54,460 bases of DNA, taken from NCBI GenBank assembly GCA_963552605.1, contig CAUVKI010000011.1, positions 1-54,460 of the forward strand, in the 5' to 3' direction. This DNA is from CAUVKI01 sp963552605 (GTDB taxonomy: Bacteria; Bacillota; Clostridia; Tissierellales; Peptoniphilaceae). Below, piece by piece: positions 24,797 to 31,482 of this stretch. Both the position numbers and the translations under genes were made by a program. Below the pieces are notes generated by a model, which made no database searches, was not told the DNA's origin, and worked only from the letters and a program-made list of their open reading frames with translations. Positions within the stretch are counted from its first letter, which is position 1, and every line of letters begins with the position of its first letter.

Positions 24797-25686
24797 TAGT
24801 TTTTCACGGACGCATCATATATGCTCTGAATTGAAGAGTCCAATTGTTTTGTGAACTCTTCGTCGGTCTGATTTATATTTAATCCCTCGGTAAGAGCTCG
24901 GGAGAAACTCGCAATCATATCACGATTTTTTTTCAAAAGCTCATTTGCTTTTTCTCTAGTATAACCTCCCGAAAGGGCTACTATACGCACGGTTTGGGAG
25001 TATTCACAAAGAGGCGAGAATAAATCTTTCTTATCGGGCAGGGTGAACTTAAACATTACCTTTTCGCTCTCATTCAAAGACTTCATCTGTTTAATTACCT
25101 CTTCTAAAAGCAAATCCTCTATCTCGGATTTTTTTTCGGAGTTTATATCCACCTCGGGTTCTATTATCGGCACAAAACCCGCCTTTGAAATTCTCTTTGC
25201 CAATTCAAATTGCTGACTTACCGCCTCTTTTATTCCCGAGGGGTTTAGTGAATAAATTACATTTCTCATCTTGGTCGCAAAGATATTCCTCTTAGAAGCT
25301 TCATCAAGCAACGACTCAAAGGCTTTCATCGGCTTCATAAGCTTCACTCCGTCCTTTTCTTCAGCCAATCCCTCATCGACTTTCAATATCGGAACAATCC
25401 TCTTTTTATCCCAAAGATAATCGGGAGTGTAGAGTTCACCTATTTTGGAGTTCATAGTTACCTTGAAAAGTATTGCACCCAAAATCCTGTCACTTGTAAA
25501 AGCCGGATCGGTAATTATTCTCGATCTCATCTCGTGTACGAGTTTGAACATCTCCTCGTCATTTTTATAGGCTTCTTCACCTATTCCATAAAGCTTCAGA
25601 GCCTTAGGAGTGGATCCTCCGCTCTGATCCAGTGCGGCTATAAAACCTTTTCCCGACTTCATAATTTCCAATTTTTCTCTATTCAT
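24796..25686 (-). CDS. fda: Class I fructose-bisphosphate aldolase
   Basis: 296 residues. It cleaves fructose-1,6-bisphosphate to DHAP and glyceraldehyde-3-phosphate by a Schiff-base mechanism. Seen: FIAALDQSGGSTPKAL at the N-terminus, VPILKVDEGL, FVPIIEPEVD, then the Lys of MFKFTLPDKK and the phosphate-binding ALSGGYTREKAN. Start AGGAGGAAG-supported. It lies in a two-gene unit behind the YARHG gene, 15 bases downstream of it. Confidence 0.93.
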   Translation of the reverse strand: MNREKLEIMKSGKGFIAALDQSGGSTPKALKLYGIGEEAYKNDEEMFKLVHEMRSRIITDPAFTSDRILGAILFKVTMNSKIGELYTPDYLWDKKRIVPILKVDEGLAEEKDGVKLMKPMKAFESLLDEASKRNIFATKMRNVIYSLNPSGIKEAVSQQFELAKRISKAGFVPIIEPEVDINSEKKSEIEDLLLEEVIKQMKSLNESEKVMFKFTLPDKKDLFSPLCEYSQTVRIVALSGGYTREKANELLKKNRDMIASFSRALTEGLNINQTDEEFTKQLDSSIQSIYDASVKN

Positions 25687-25701
25687 ATCTTCCTCCTTTT
25701 G

Positions 25702-26388
25702 TCATTTCCAGCCTTTGGATACTTCAAAGGCATAGATGGCATTAACATTCTCCATTTCAATCTCGGAAAGCTTCGCCTTTTTGGCAGTAGGATTGTACCA
25801 CGATTTCAGCGAAAAAAAATCATATAATTTTCCCTTAAAAGAATAACCTCGTCTGGCATAGATTTCATTTCTCACCAATGACGCCTGCTCCTTGGTGAAA
25901 CTCTCTATGATTTCTTTGGGGATTTTTTCGGCATCGGACGGAAAGAGATAAGAGTCTTTAAAACTTATGTCCGATTTGGAATCGTAGGACGCAATCTTTT
26001 CTGAAAGCTCCTCACCCTTAAGACCGAAAATCTCAGACTGAAGGACTATGTTTTCCTCAATTCCGACAGATTTTTTTTGCTCGGCTTCCGTATGATTTTT
26101 TGACTCCTCGTTAAACCTTTTAATTTCTCCGCCCTCACCCGATTTCGGTGCTTTATAATCCCTTTTCTTATTATTTTTCTTGGGAACTTCATTCACAGGT
26201 TCTTTCTTCGGCTCATCGGGCTTTTGAAATTTTGCAACAAAAAAACTTACGGTATAAACCATAGTAAGCAAAACCGCCATTGAAATGATTATCTTAAGCA
26301 GGATATGTTTTTTCGGTGAACGATTGTAATTGACTTTATTTACAAAATTATAGGTGATTTTAGGGAAATCGGATTTAATCTTTTTCAT
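25702..26388 (-). CDS. Membrane-anchored YARHG-domain protein
   Basis: 228 residues from the ATG at 26388 (SD AAGGAGCG); an upstream in-frame extension to 26430 lacks an SD. Short basic cytosolic tail, one membrane segment (about 28-50), a long charged linker rich in Lys, Glu and Pro (about 55-130), and a C-terminal YARHG domain (about 165-228) with the naming motif RNEIYARRGYSF. YARHG domains are extracellular and of unknown ligand. Being upstream of the aldolase gives no clear functional link. Confidence 0.8.
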   Translation of the reverse strand: MKKIKSDFPKITYNFVNKVNYNRSPKKHILLKIIISMAVLLTMVYTVSFFVAKFQKPDEPKKEPVNEVPKKNNKKRDYKAPKSGEGGEIKRFNEESKNHTEAEQKKSVGIEENIVLQSEIFGLKGEELSEKIASYDSKSDISFKDSYLFPSDAEKIPKEIIESFTKEQASLVRNEIYARRGYSFKGKLYDFFSLKSWYNPTAKKAKLSEIEMENVNAIYAFEVSKGWK

Positions 26389-26518
26389 AGTTCGCTCCTT
26401 CGACCTTAATCTATGAAAATTATAGCACACTTTCTCTGCGGTTATACCCTTAAAAATTTTTTAATACATCTACCTTAAGATATATTTTTATTGATGCACA
26501 ATAAAAATGTAAAAACAC

Positions 26519-26553
26519 AAAACAGCCATGGCATTGTGCTATGGCTGTTTTTA
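26519..26553 (-). terminator. pdxS terminator
   Basis: On the minus strand: AACAGCCAT...ATGGCTGTT with an inner GC/GC pair and flanking A and T runs, 16 nt after the pdxS stop. It shows that pdxS is transcribed without a pdxT partner. Confidence 0.8.
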
Positions 26554-26568
26554 TTGGAATGTCAAAAA

Positions 26569-27423
26569 CTATCTGTTTGCCATTATAACCTTAATTTCAT
26601 CTTCATTGATACCGACCATTGCCTCACCCAAGCCCGTTTGAGCTTCAGCGACTTTTTTAGGGTCGTCAAAATATTTTACGGCATCCACAATTCGTTTGGC
26701 TCTGATTTTAGGGTCGCCGCTTTTGAAAATACCGCTCCCCACAAAAACTCCATCAGCTCCAAGCTGACGCATCAAAGCGGCGTCCGCAGGAGTTGCAACA
26801 CCGCCGGCGGAAAAATTGGGAACGGGAAGTCTGCCGTTGTCGTGGACATATTTTAACAAATCATAGGAAACACCGAGTTCCTTTGCGTGTCTGTACAGCT
26901 CGTCCTCTCGCATAGCGATAACTTCTCTTATTTCTCCGTTAATCATACGCAAATGACTTACAGCCTGAACCACATCACCCGTTCCGGCTTCTCCTTTTGT
27001 TCTAATCATCACGGCACCTTCCTCAATTCGTCTGAGGGCTTCGCCGAGATTTCTGGCACCGCAAACGAAGGGAGTCTTAAATTTTCTCTTATCAATATGG
27101 AATTGATTGTCCGCAGGAGATAAAACTTCGCTCTCATCTATGAAATCGACATCTATGGCTTCCAAAATTTGCGCCTCCACAAAATGTCCTATGCGAACCT
27201 TCGCCATAACGGGGATATCCACCGTTTCCATAATTTTCTTAATCATCTCGGGATCGCTCATACGTGAAACTCCGCCCGCAGCCCTGATATCTGCCGGAAC
27301 TCTCTCAAGAGCCATTACGCTTACCGCACCGGCTTCTTCGGCAATTTTAGCTTGCTCCGGATTTGTTACATCCATAATAACTCCACCCTTTAAACTCTCC
27401 AATAATTTTTCCAAATCTTTCAT
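26569..27423 (-). CDS. pdxS: Pyridoxal 5'-phosphate synthase lyase subunit PdxS
   Basis: 284 residues, nearly full length. It builds PLP from ribose-5-phosphate, glyceraldehyde-3-phosphate and ammonia. Seen: GGVIMDVTNPEQAKIAEEAG, the first catalytic Lys (Lys75) in PVMAKVRIGH, the second in IRTKGEAGTGD, and FSAGGVATPADAALM. The glutaminase partner PdxT, normally the next gene, is absent: a terminator follows directly. It is divergent from the PdxR-like regulator. SD AAGGAGG. Confidence 0.97.
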   Translation of the reverse strand: MKDLEKLLESLKGGVIMDVTNPEQAKIAEEAGAVSVMALERVPADIRAAGGVSRMSDPEMIKKIMETVDIPVMAKVRIGHFVEAQILEAIDVDFIDESEVLSPADNQFHIDKRKFKTPFVCGARNLGEALRRIEEGAVMIRTKGEAGTGDVVQAVSHLRMINGEIREVIAMREDELYRHAKELGVSYDLLKYVHDNGRLPVPNFSAGGVATPADAALMRQLGADGVFVGSGIFKSGDPKIRAKRIVDAVKYFDDPKKVAEAQTGLGEAMVGINEDEIKVIMANR

Positions 27424-27467
27424 AACTGCCTCCTTAGTATTTTATTGAGAGAATGCTATAATAAAAA

Positions 27468-27487
27468 TGTAGAGGTAAAAAGCTACA
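27468..27487. promoter_or_regulatory. Candidate PdxR operator between pdxS and pdxR
   Basis: An inverted repeat TGTAG...CTACA (10-nt spacer) sits midway in the 89-base divergent region. A TATAAT at 27458-27463 and A/T-rich -10-like elements lie on both strands. MocR/PdxR proteins bind such divergent intervals. The assignment is inference. Confidence 0.35.
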
Positions 27488-27512
27488 AAATAATAATATT
27501 TTGAGGGTACAG

Positions 27513-28880
27513 ATGAAAAATAATAAACCGAAGTATGTAGTTCTTTATGAAAAGATAAAAAATTATATAGAAAACGGAAAGTATGGTGAAAATGAGAAAC
27601 TTCCTTCCATTCGTGAGTTGGCAACCGTAGAAGGAGTAAGCAAAAATACGGTTATACAAGCCATTTTTGAGCTGGAGGCGGAAGGATACATACGAGCCAA
27701 GAGGAAGAGCGGATATTTTGTGGAGAGAATTTGCAATCTGTACCATGGCAAACAAGGTACAGATTTTCATAGGAGAACTTTCACGGATTCACAGAATTTC
27801 AGAGTGAATTTATCCCATAGTGCCATTGATACCGACTTATTCCCAATCAAAAGCGTGCAGCGAATTTACAAAGAAATTTTAGATAAAAAAGACGAAAAAC
27901 TTATGCTTCATTCGGAGCCGCAGGGAATGTTTTCCCTTAGAGAGAGCATTTCCGGCTATCTTTTGAGATATAAGCAAATAGAAACCGATCCTGAGAACAT
28001 AGTCATAAGTTCGGGAATGGAATACCTTTATCAAATCATAATTCATCTGATAAACAAAAATTCGGTTTTCGGATTGGAAGCGGTGGGACATGACATTATG
28101 CCGACAATGCTTGAGATGAATAATTTAGCATATGTGGATGTCCCCATAGACGAACGGGGGATAGATGTTGACTTTTTAGGAAGAACCAATATTTCCATGC
28201 AAGCTGTAACTGCGACACATCAATTCCCGACAGGGTGTGTAATGTCTGAAGACAGAAAAAAACAAGTTTTGAATTGGGCGAAAAAATCGGAGAGAAATTT
28301 TATAATCGAAGATGATTATGACGGAGATTTGAAATATTTTGAAAATGGAAAAGCTGCATTGAAATCCATGGATAAAGATGACAAGGTGGTATATATGGGG
28401 TCTTTTTCAAACTCCATTTCGCCGGGAACGAGAATAAGCTATATGATATTGCCGAACAATTTATTGAAAGAATACAAAAAGAGGTTGCCGTTTTTAATTT
28501 GTCCTGTGGGAAATGTGAATCAGGAATTTTTGAGGATATTCTTAGATGAAGGGCTATACTTTAAGCACATCAATAAGTCCATAAATCATTATAGAAAAAA
28601 GCGTAACAAAGTTATAGAAACCTTAATGAAACAACAATCAGTCAGGAGAATTTTTGGGGAAGCGATAGGACTTTATCTGTCGGTGGAGTTAAACACCGAA
28701 GAAGATGAGGAAAAAATCATAGAAAGACTGCGTAAAAACGGGATTTTAATCTATGGAATGAAAAAATACGACAGAAAAAATATTTACAGAAATCCCGTGT
28801 TAATTATGGGGTTCGGCGCTATAAAATATGACAGTATAGATGAAGTTATAGATGAGGTTTTTAATATAATCGATTTGTAA
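27513..28880 (+). CDS. pdxR: MocR/PdxR-type regulator (GntR HTH plus aminotransferase-like domain) lacking the PLP lysine
   Basis: About 455 residues from the ATG at 27513 (GAGGG upstream). N-terminal GntR winged helix (about 1-72: LPSIRELATVEGVSKNTVIQA) and a class I aminotransferase-like sensor domain (about 95-455). PdxR proteins control pdxS/pdxT in response to PLP, and this gene faces pdxS. The family motif GSFSK-x-x-x-PG-x-R appears as GSFSNSISPGTR: the Schiff-base Lys is Asn300 (codon AAC at 28410-28412). Asp-Asp-Tyr before it (IEDDYDGDLKY) is kept. It may sense PLP non-covalently or another ligand. Confidence 0.88.
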   Translation: MKNNKPKYVVLYEKIKNYIENGKYGENEKLPSIRELATVEGVSKNTVIQAIFELEAEGYIRAKRKSGYFVERICNLYHGKQGTDFHRRTFTDSQNFRVNLSHSAIDTDLFPIKSVQRIYKEILDKKDEKLMLHSEPQGMFSLRESISGYLLRYKQIETDPENIVISSGMEYLYQIIIHLINKNSVFGLEAVGHDIMPTMLEMNNLAYVDVPIDERGIDVDFLGRTNISMQAVTATHQFPTGCVMSEDRKKQVLNWAKKSERNFIIEDDYDGDLKYFENGKAALKSMDKDDKVVYMGSFSNSISPGTRISYMILPNNLLKEYKKRLPFLICPVGNVNQEFLRIFLDEGLYFKHINKSINHYRKKRNKVIETLMKQQSVRRIFGEAIGLYLSVELNTEEDEEKIIERLRKNGILIYGMKKYDRKNIYRNPVLIMGFGAIKYDSIDEVIDEVFNIIDL

Positions 28881-28968
28881 GGTTATATAATTAAAAAATT
28901 CAAAGGAGCACAGTATCGTAAACTTTTCGGTGTGAGGAGAAAACTTAAATTTTTTTATAAAATATTAC

Positions 28969-28996
28969 AGATGTGTCTTGACACATCTCTTTTTTA
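28969..28996 (+). promoter_or_regulatory. Perfect 9+2+9 palindrome: NiaR-type operator candidate, or pdxR terminator
   Basis: AGATGTGTC-TT-GACACATCT at 28969-28988 is an exact palindrome that contains the -35 hexamer TTGACA of the next gene. It lies between pdxR and the PTS-IIC/NiaR pair and resembles, from memory, the TGTCTTGACA core of published NiaR (YrxA) sites. A T-rich run follows, so as RNA it could also terminate pdxR. Both roles are possible together. Confidence 0.55.
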
Positions 28997-29007
28997 TTTG
29001 TTAAAAT
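28978..29007 (+). promoter_or_regulatory. Promoter of the PTS-IIC-like/niaR operon
   Basis: TTGACA (28978-28983), 18 bp, TAAAAT (29002-29007). The -35 box lies inside the palindrome, so a bound regulator would block it. Confidence 0.65.
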
Positions 29008-29061
29008 CCTCATCGTAGTCGATTTTTGTGTACAAAAATATTAGCGAAAGGATTTGTGGAT

Positions 29062-30153
29062 ATGAAAACAGAAAAACGAGGGGAAAATCTTTCAAAGTTC
29101 AAGAGTTTCCTTAAGAGAAAGGATATTGAGTTTTCACGCAAAAGATATCTTCAGGATTCGCTTTCCGCAATGGCTTTAGGGTTATTTGCATCTCTCCTAA
29201 TAGGAGTGATTATCAAGACATTGGGAGAGCAAACGGCTATTCTCTTTTCCAAAAATTCGATTTCGGATTTTTTGATTGAAACCGGAAAAATGGCTATGGG
29301 ACTTATGGGACCTGCAATAGGAGTATCCGTTGCGTGGGGATTGAAAGCTCCGCCTTTGGTTTTATTCTCCAGTGCGGTGACCGGAAGTATGGGTGCTACC
29401 GTGGTAAATTCGGTTTTTAATATTTCGGGAGGTCCTGCGGGTGCATTTATTGCCGCCGCCATAGGCGCAGAGCTCGGAAAAGCCGTCTCAAAAGAAACGA
29501 AAGTGGATATACTGGCAACTCCCGTGGTTACTCTTTTGGGCGGAATGATCTCCGCAAAATTGTTCAGTCCCGTCATAGGTGCTCTGATGTCGGGATTAGG
29601 TAAGATTATAATGTCCGCCACGGAGATGCAGCCGTTATTTATGGGAATAATAGTGTCCGTGGTTGTAGGCTTGGTACTGACAGCTCCGATTTCAAGTGCC
29701 GCACTCTGCATAATGTTGGAATTGTCGGGGCTTGCGGGAGGTGCAGCCACCGCAGGCTGTTGTGCTCAAATGATAGGTTTTGCCATAGTAAGTTATAAAG
29801 AGAACGGTGCGGGCGGACTTGTTGCCCAAGGGCTTGGAACTTCGATGCTGCAAGTTCCCAATATAATTAAGAATTGGTGGATATTGGTTCCTCCCACCGC
29901 CGCTTCCGCAATATGCGGTCCTGTTTCAACATGTGTCTTCGGTATGAAAAATATTCCCATAGGGTCGGGAATGGGAACTTCCGGACTTGTCGGACAGATT
30001 GGAACATTAACCGCCATGGGATTTAATTTCAATACTCTTTTTCAGATATTGATTGTTCAATTTGTGCTTCCGGCATTTATTTCCGTTGTCTTCTACAAAC
30101 TTCTCCATAAATATGGTAAAATAAAACAAGGCGATTACGCTTTGGATTTATGA
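29062..30153 (+). CDS. PTS_EIIC_2-family membrane transporter
   Basis: 363 residues from the ATG at 29062 (AAAGGA nine bases before). About eight to ten Gly/Ala-rich membrane segments, with the family's repeated GPAIGVSVAWGL, GGPAGAFIAAAIGAE and MGTSGLVGQIGT blocks. It looks like a PTS IIC-type permease but no IIA, IIB or HPr gene is near, and the frame has no phosphorylation domain. It overlaps the 3H regulator frame region and shares the operator, which points to an NAD-precursor or other small-molecule substrate rather than a sugar; that is inference. Confidence 0.82.
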   Translation: MKTEKRGENLSKFKSFLKRKDIEFSRKRYLQDSLSAMALGLFASLLIGVIIKTLGEQTAILFSKNSISDFLIETGKMAMGLMGPAIGVSVAWGLKAPPLVLFSSAVTGSMGATVVNSVFNISGGPAGAFIAAAIGAELGKAVSKETKVDILATPVVTLLGGMISAKLFSPVIGALMSGLGKIIMSATEMQPLFMGIIVSVVVGLVLTAPISSAALCIMLELSGLAGGAATAGCCAQMIGFAIVSYKENGAGGLVAQGLGTSMLQVPNIIKNWWILVPPTAASAICGPVSTCVFGMKNIPIGSGMGTSGLVGQIGTLTAMGFNFNTLFQILIVQFVLPAFISVVFYKLLHKYGKIKQGDYALDL

Positions 30154-30176
30154 CACCCATAAAAGGAGTGATTGTT

Positions 30177-30701
30177 ATGCAGACAGAGGATAGACGCAAT
30201 AAAATATATTCATTGCTTGAGGCGAGTTATCCGAAAACTGTAACAGCGGCATTTATGGCAAAACAGTTCAATGTGAGCCGTCAAATAATAGTCGGGGATA
30301 TTTCCGTGCTTAAGGCGTCCGGAAAAAATATTATATCTACAGCCAGAGGGTATGTAGCTATGAGGCATCCTTATGAAGTTTATGATTATGTGGGCACTTT
30401 GAGCTGCAAGCACGACAATTCCCTTTTGGCTGAAGAATTGTATACCATTGTAGAACTCGGAGGAATCGTTATTGATGTAATAATACTTCATGACCTGTAT
30501 GGAAAAATATCCTGTAGGTTGGATTTGTCATCAAAATATGATGTAGAGAAATTTTTGGCAAATTCATCTCTTTGCGAGTCCGGGCTTCTCTGTTCTCTGA
30601 CCGACGGACAACATATACACACCATAGGCTGCAAAAGTGAAGCGGATTTTTACGCAATAAAAAATGCTCTTTTAGAAAAGCGTATAGTATCTAAGCTTTA
30701 G
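30177..30701 (+). CDS. niaR: NiaR-like transcription repressor (HTH plus 3H domain)
   Basis: 174 residues from the ATG at 30177 (AAAAGGAGTG upstream). N-terminal HTH (about 5-60: TAAFMAKQFNVSRQIIVGDISVLKASG) and a 3H domain (about 75-172) named for three conserved His: they can be placed in MRHPYEVYDY, KHDNSL, ILHDLYG and GQHIHTIGC. In Firmicutes NiaR represses NAD-synthesis and niacin-uptake genes with nicotinate as co-repressor. It likely controls its own operon through the palindrome at 28969-28988. Confidence 0.9.
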   Translation: MQTEDRRNKIYSLLEASYPKTVTAAFMAKQFNVSRQIIVGDISVLKASGKNIISTARGYVAMRHPYEVYDYVGTLSCKHDNSLLAEELYTIVELGGIVIDVIILHDLYGKISCRLDLSSKYDVEKFLANSSLCESGLLCSLTDGQHIHTIGCKSEADFYAIKNALLEKRIVSKL

Positions 30702-30787
30702 ATATTACGGTTAAAGGTTTGCCGTGGCATGAATATAAAATTCTTGCTTTTTTTGATAAGTAGGTATATAATTCGAAAGTCGAAGTT

Positions 30788-30860
30788 GCTAACGTGGCTC
30801 AGTCGGTAGAGCAGCTGATTCGTAATCAGCAGGTCGGGGGTTCGAGTCCCCCCGTTAGCT
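30788..30860 (+). tRNA. tRNA-Thr (anticodon CGT)
   Basis: 73-nt cloverleaf: acceptor GCTAACG/CGTTAGC, D-arm GCTCAGTCGGTAGAGC, anticodon stem CTGAT/ATCAG with loop TCGTA, T-loop TTCGAGT. Discriminator T; CCA is not encoded. Mobile-element debris follows within 70 bases, consistent with use as an integration site. Confidence 0.95.
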
Positions 30861-30863
30861 TAT

Positions 30864-30903
30864 AAAAAAAAGCCCGTTAATCTCAACGATTAGCGGGCTT
30901 TTC
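30864..30903 (+). terminator. tRNA-Thr terminator
   Basis: AAGCCCG.TAATC, loop CAAC-like, GATTA.CGGGCTT, T-run. Confidence 0.85.
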
Positions 30904-30928
30904 TTAACTTTAGGGAGTGAGTAAAAAC

Positions 30929-30979
30929 TCACCTGTTTTTGCCTGTTTTTTTGGCTACCGGCATCAAACTGTCATCAAA
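30929..30979 (-). pseudogene. C-terminal scrap of a phage-type tyrosine integrase (probable)
   Basis: On the minus strand the frame reads FDDSLMPVAKKTGKNR then TGA, much like the extreme C-terminus of phage integrases. An in-frame TGA lies about 25 bases upstream, so only the tail survives. It lies 70 bases beyond tRNA-Thr, where an integrase gene would stand in an integrated element. The match is short and made from memory. Confidence 0.4.
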
Positions 30980-31152
30980 ATTTTATTACGCACTCCGTGC
31001 TTCAGTTTTGACTTGGTTTAACTCTCTTACTGCGGCTTCTATAAATACATTAAGTTCGTTTTCGGAAAGATTTATACCTAAGGAATAATAGTATAAAATC
31101 CACATCAACAAAAGAGATGTAGTCATAGCTTTCTTTTTCATAATCTTCAGCT
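30980..31152 (-). pseudogene. hicB remnant fused to antitoxin-like debris
   Basis: Bases 31093-31152 match the intact hicB at 44001-44060 at 56 of 60 positions, keeping the DYEKESYDYISFVDVDF stretch; the frame then dies. In another frame, bases 31083 to 30977 encode LGINLSENELNVFIEAAVREL, similar in pattern to RelB/DinJ antitoxins, ending TAA. It is the scar of a toxin-antitoxin module, not a working gene. Confidence 0.6.
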
Positions 31153-31241
31153 TAAAGAAATAAAATTCTTATATTGATTTTTTCTTGCAGGTCAACAATT
31201 TTAACAATTGTTTCTTCAAGCTTTGAACCTCTGAATGTTCT
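31152..31241 (-). pseudogene. C-terminal fragment of a phage regulatory protein (possible ArpU/RinA/DUF1492 type)
   Basis: After an in-frame stop, 30 codons read PRTFRGSKLEETIVKIVDLQ and on to EKIN, then TAA. The pattern LEExIVKIVDLxxKI is typical of late regulatory proteins of Firmicute phages. No start and no N-terminus remain. Family placement is tentative. Confidence 0.3.
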
Positions 31242-31340
31242 CGGTCATACTACAACAAAAACCACAAAAATATATGTACACCCCACGGAGCATATAAACG
31301 CAAAAATTAAGAAGCATTCTAGCTGATATAACCACACCTA

Positions 31341-31367
31341 AACGGGTTCGAGTTCTGCCGCTCCCGA
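31341..31367 (+). other. tRNA 3'-end-like fragment (possible attachment-site relic)
   Basis: CGGGTTCGAGTTCTGCCGCTCCCG agrees at 21 of 24 positions with the T-arm and acceptor end of tRNA-Trp at 37937-37961. No 5' half is present upstream. Integrases often duplicate tRNA 3' ends, so this could be an att remnant. The T-stem has mismatches and it is not a functional tRNA. Confidence 0.4.
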
Positions 31368-31377
31368 TAAATTTGAT

Positions 31378-31420
31378 CCTTGCGATTGTTGAAATCGCAG
31401 GGATTTTTTTGTTTTTTTTC
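31378..31420 (+). terminator. Hairpin terminator ahead of the PBP gene
   Basis: CCTTGCGATT, loop GTTGA, AATCGCAGG (one bulged T), followed by a long T-rich run. It insulates the PBP gene from the debris upstream. Confidence 0.65.
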
Positions 31421-31482
31421 CGAGAAGTTTGATTTGTGCTATAATTACATCGTTTCAGATTGAAAGAAAGAGAGGAATTTTT

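Noticed and set aside
29151..29750. Minus-strand 199-codon frame
   Set aside because: Antisense shadow of the PTS-IIC-like gene; Pro/Ala/Ile-rich with no start signal.
29151..30153. Sugar-specific PTS assignment of the IIC-like protein
   Set aside because: No IIA, IIB or phosphorylation-site domain is present nearby and the linked regulator is of the niacin type; a sugar name is not supported.
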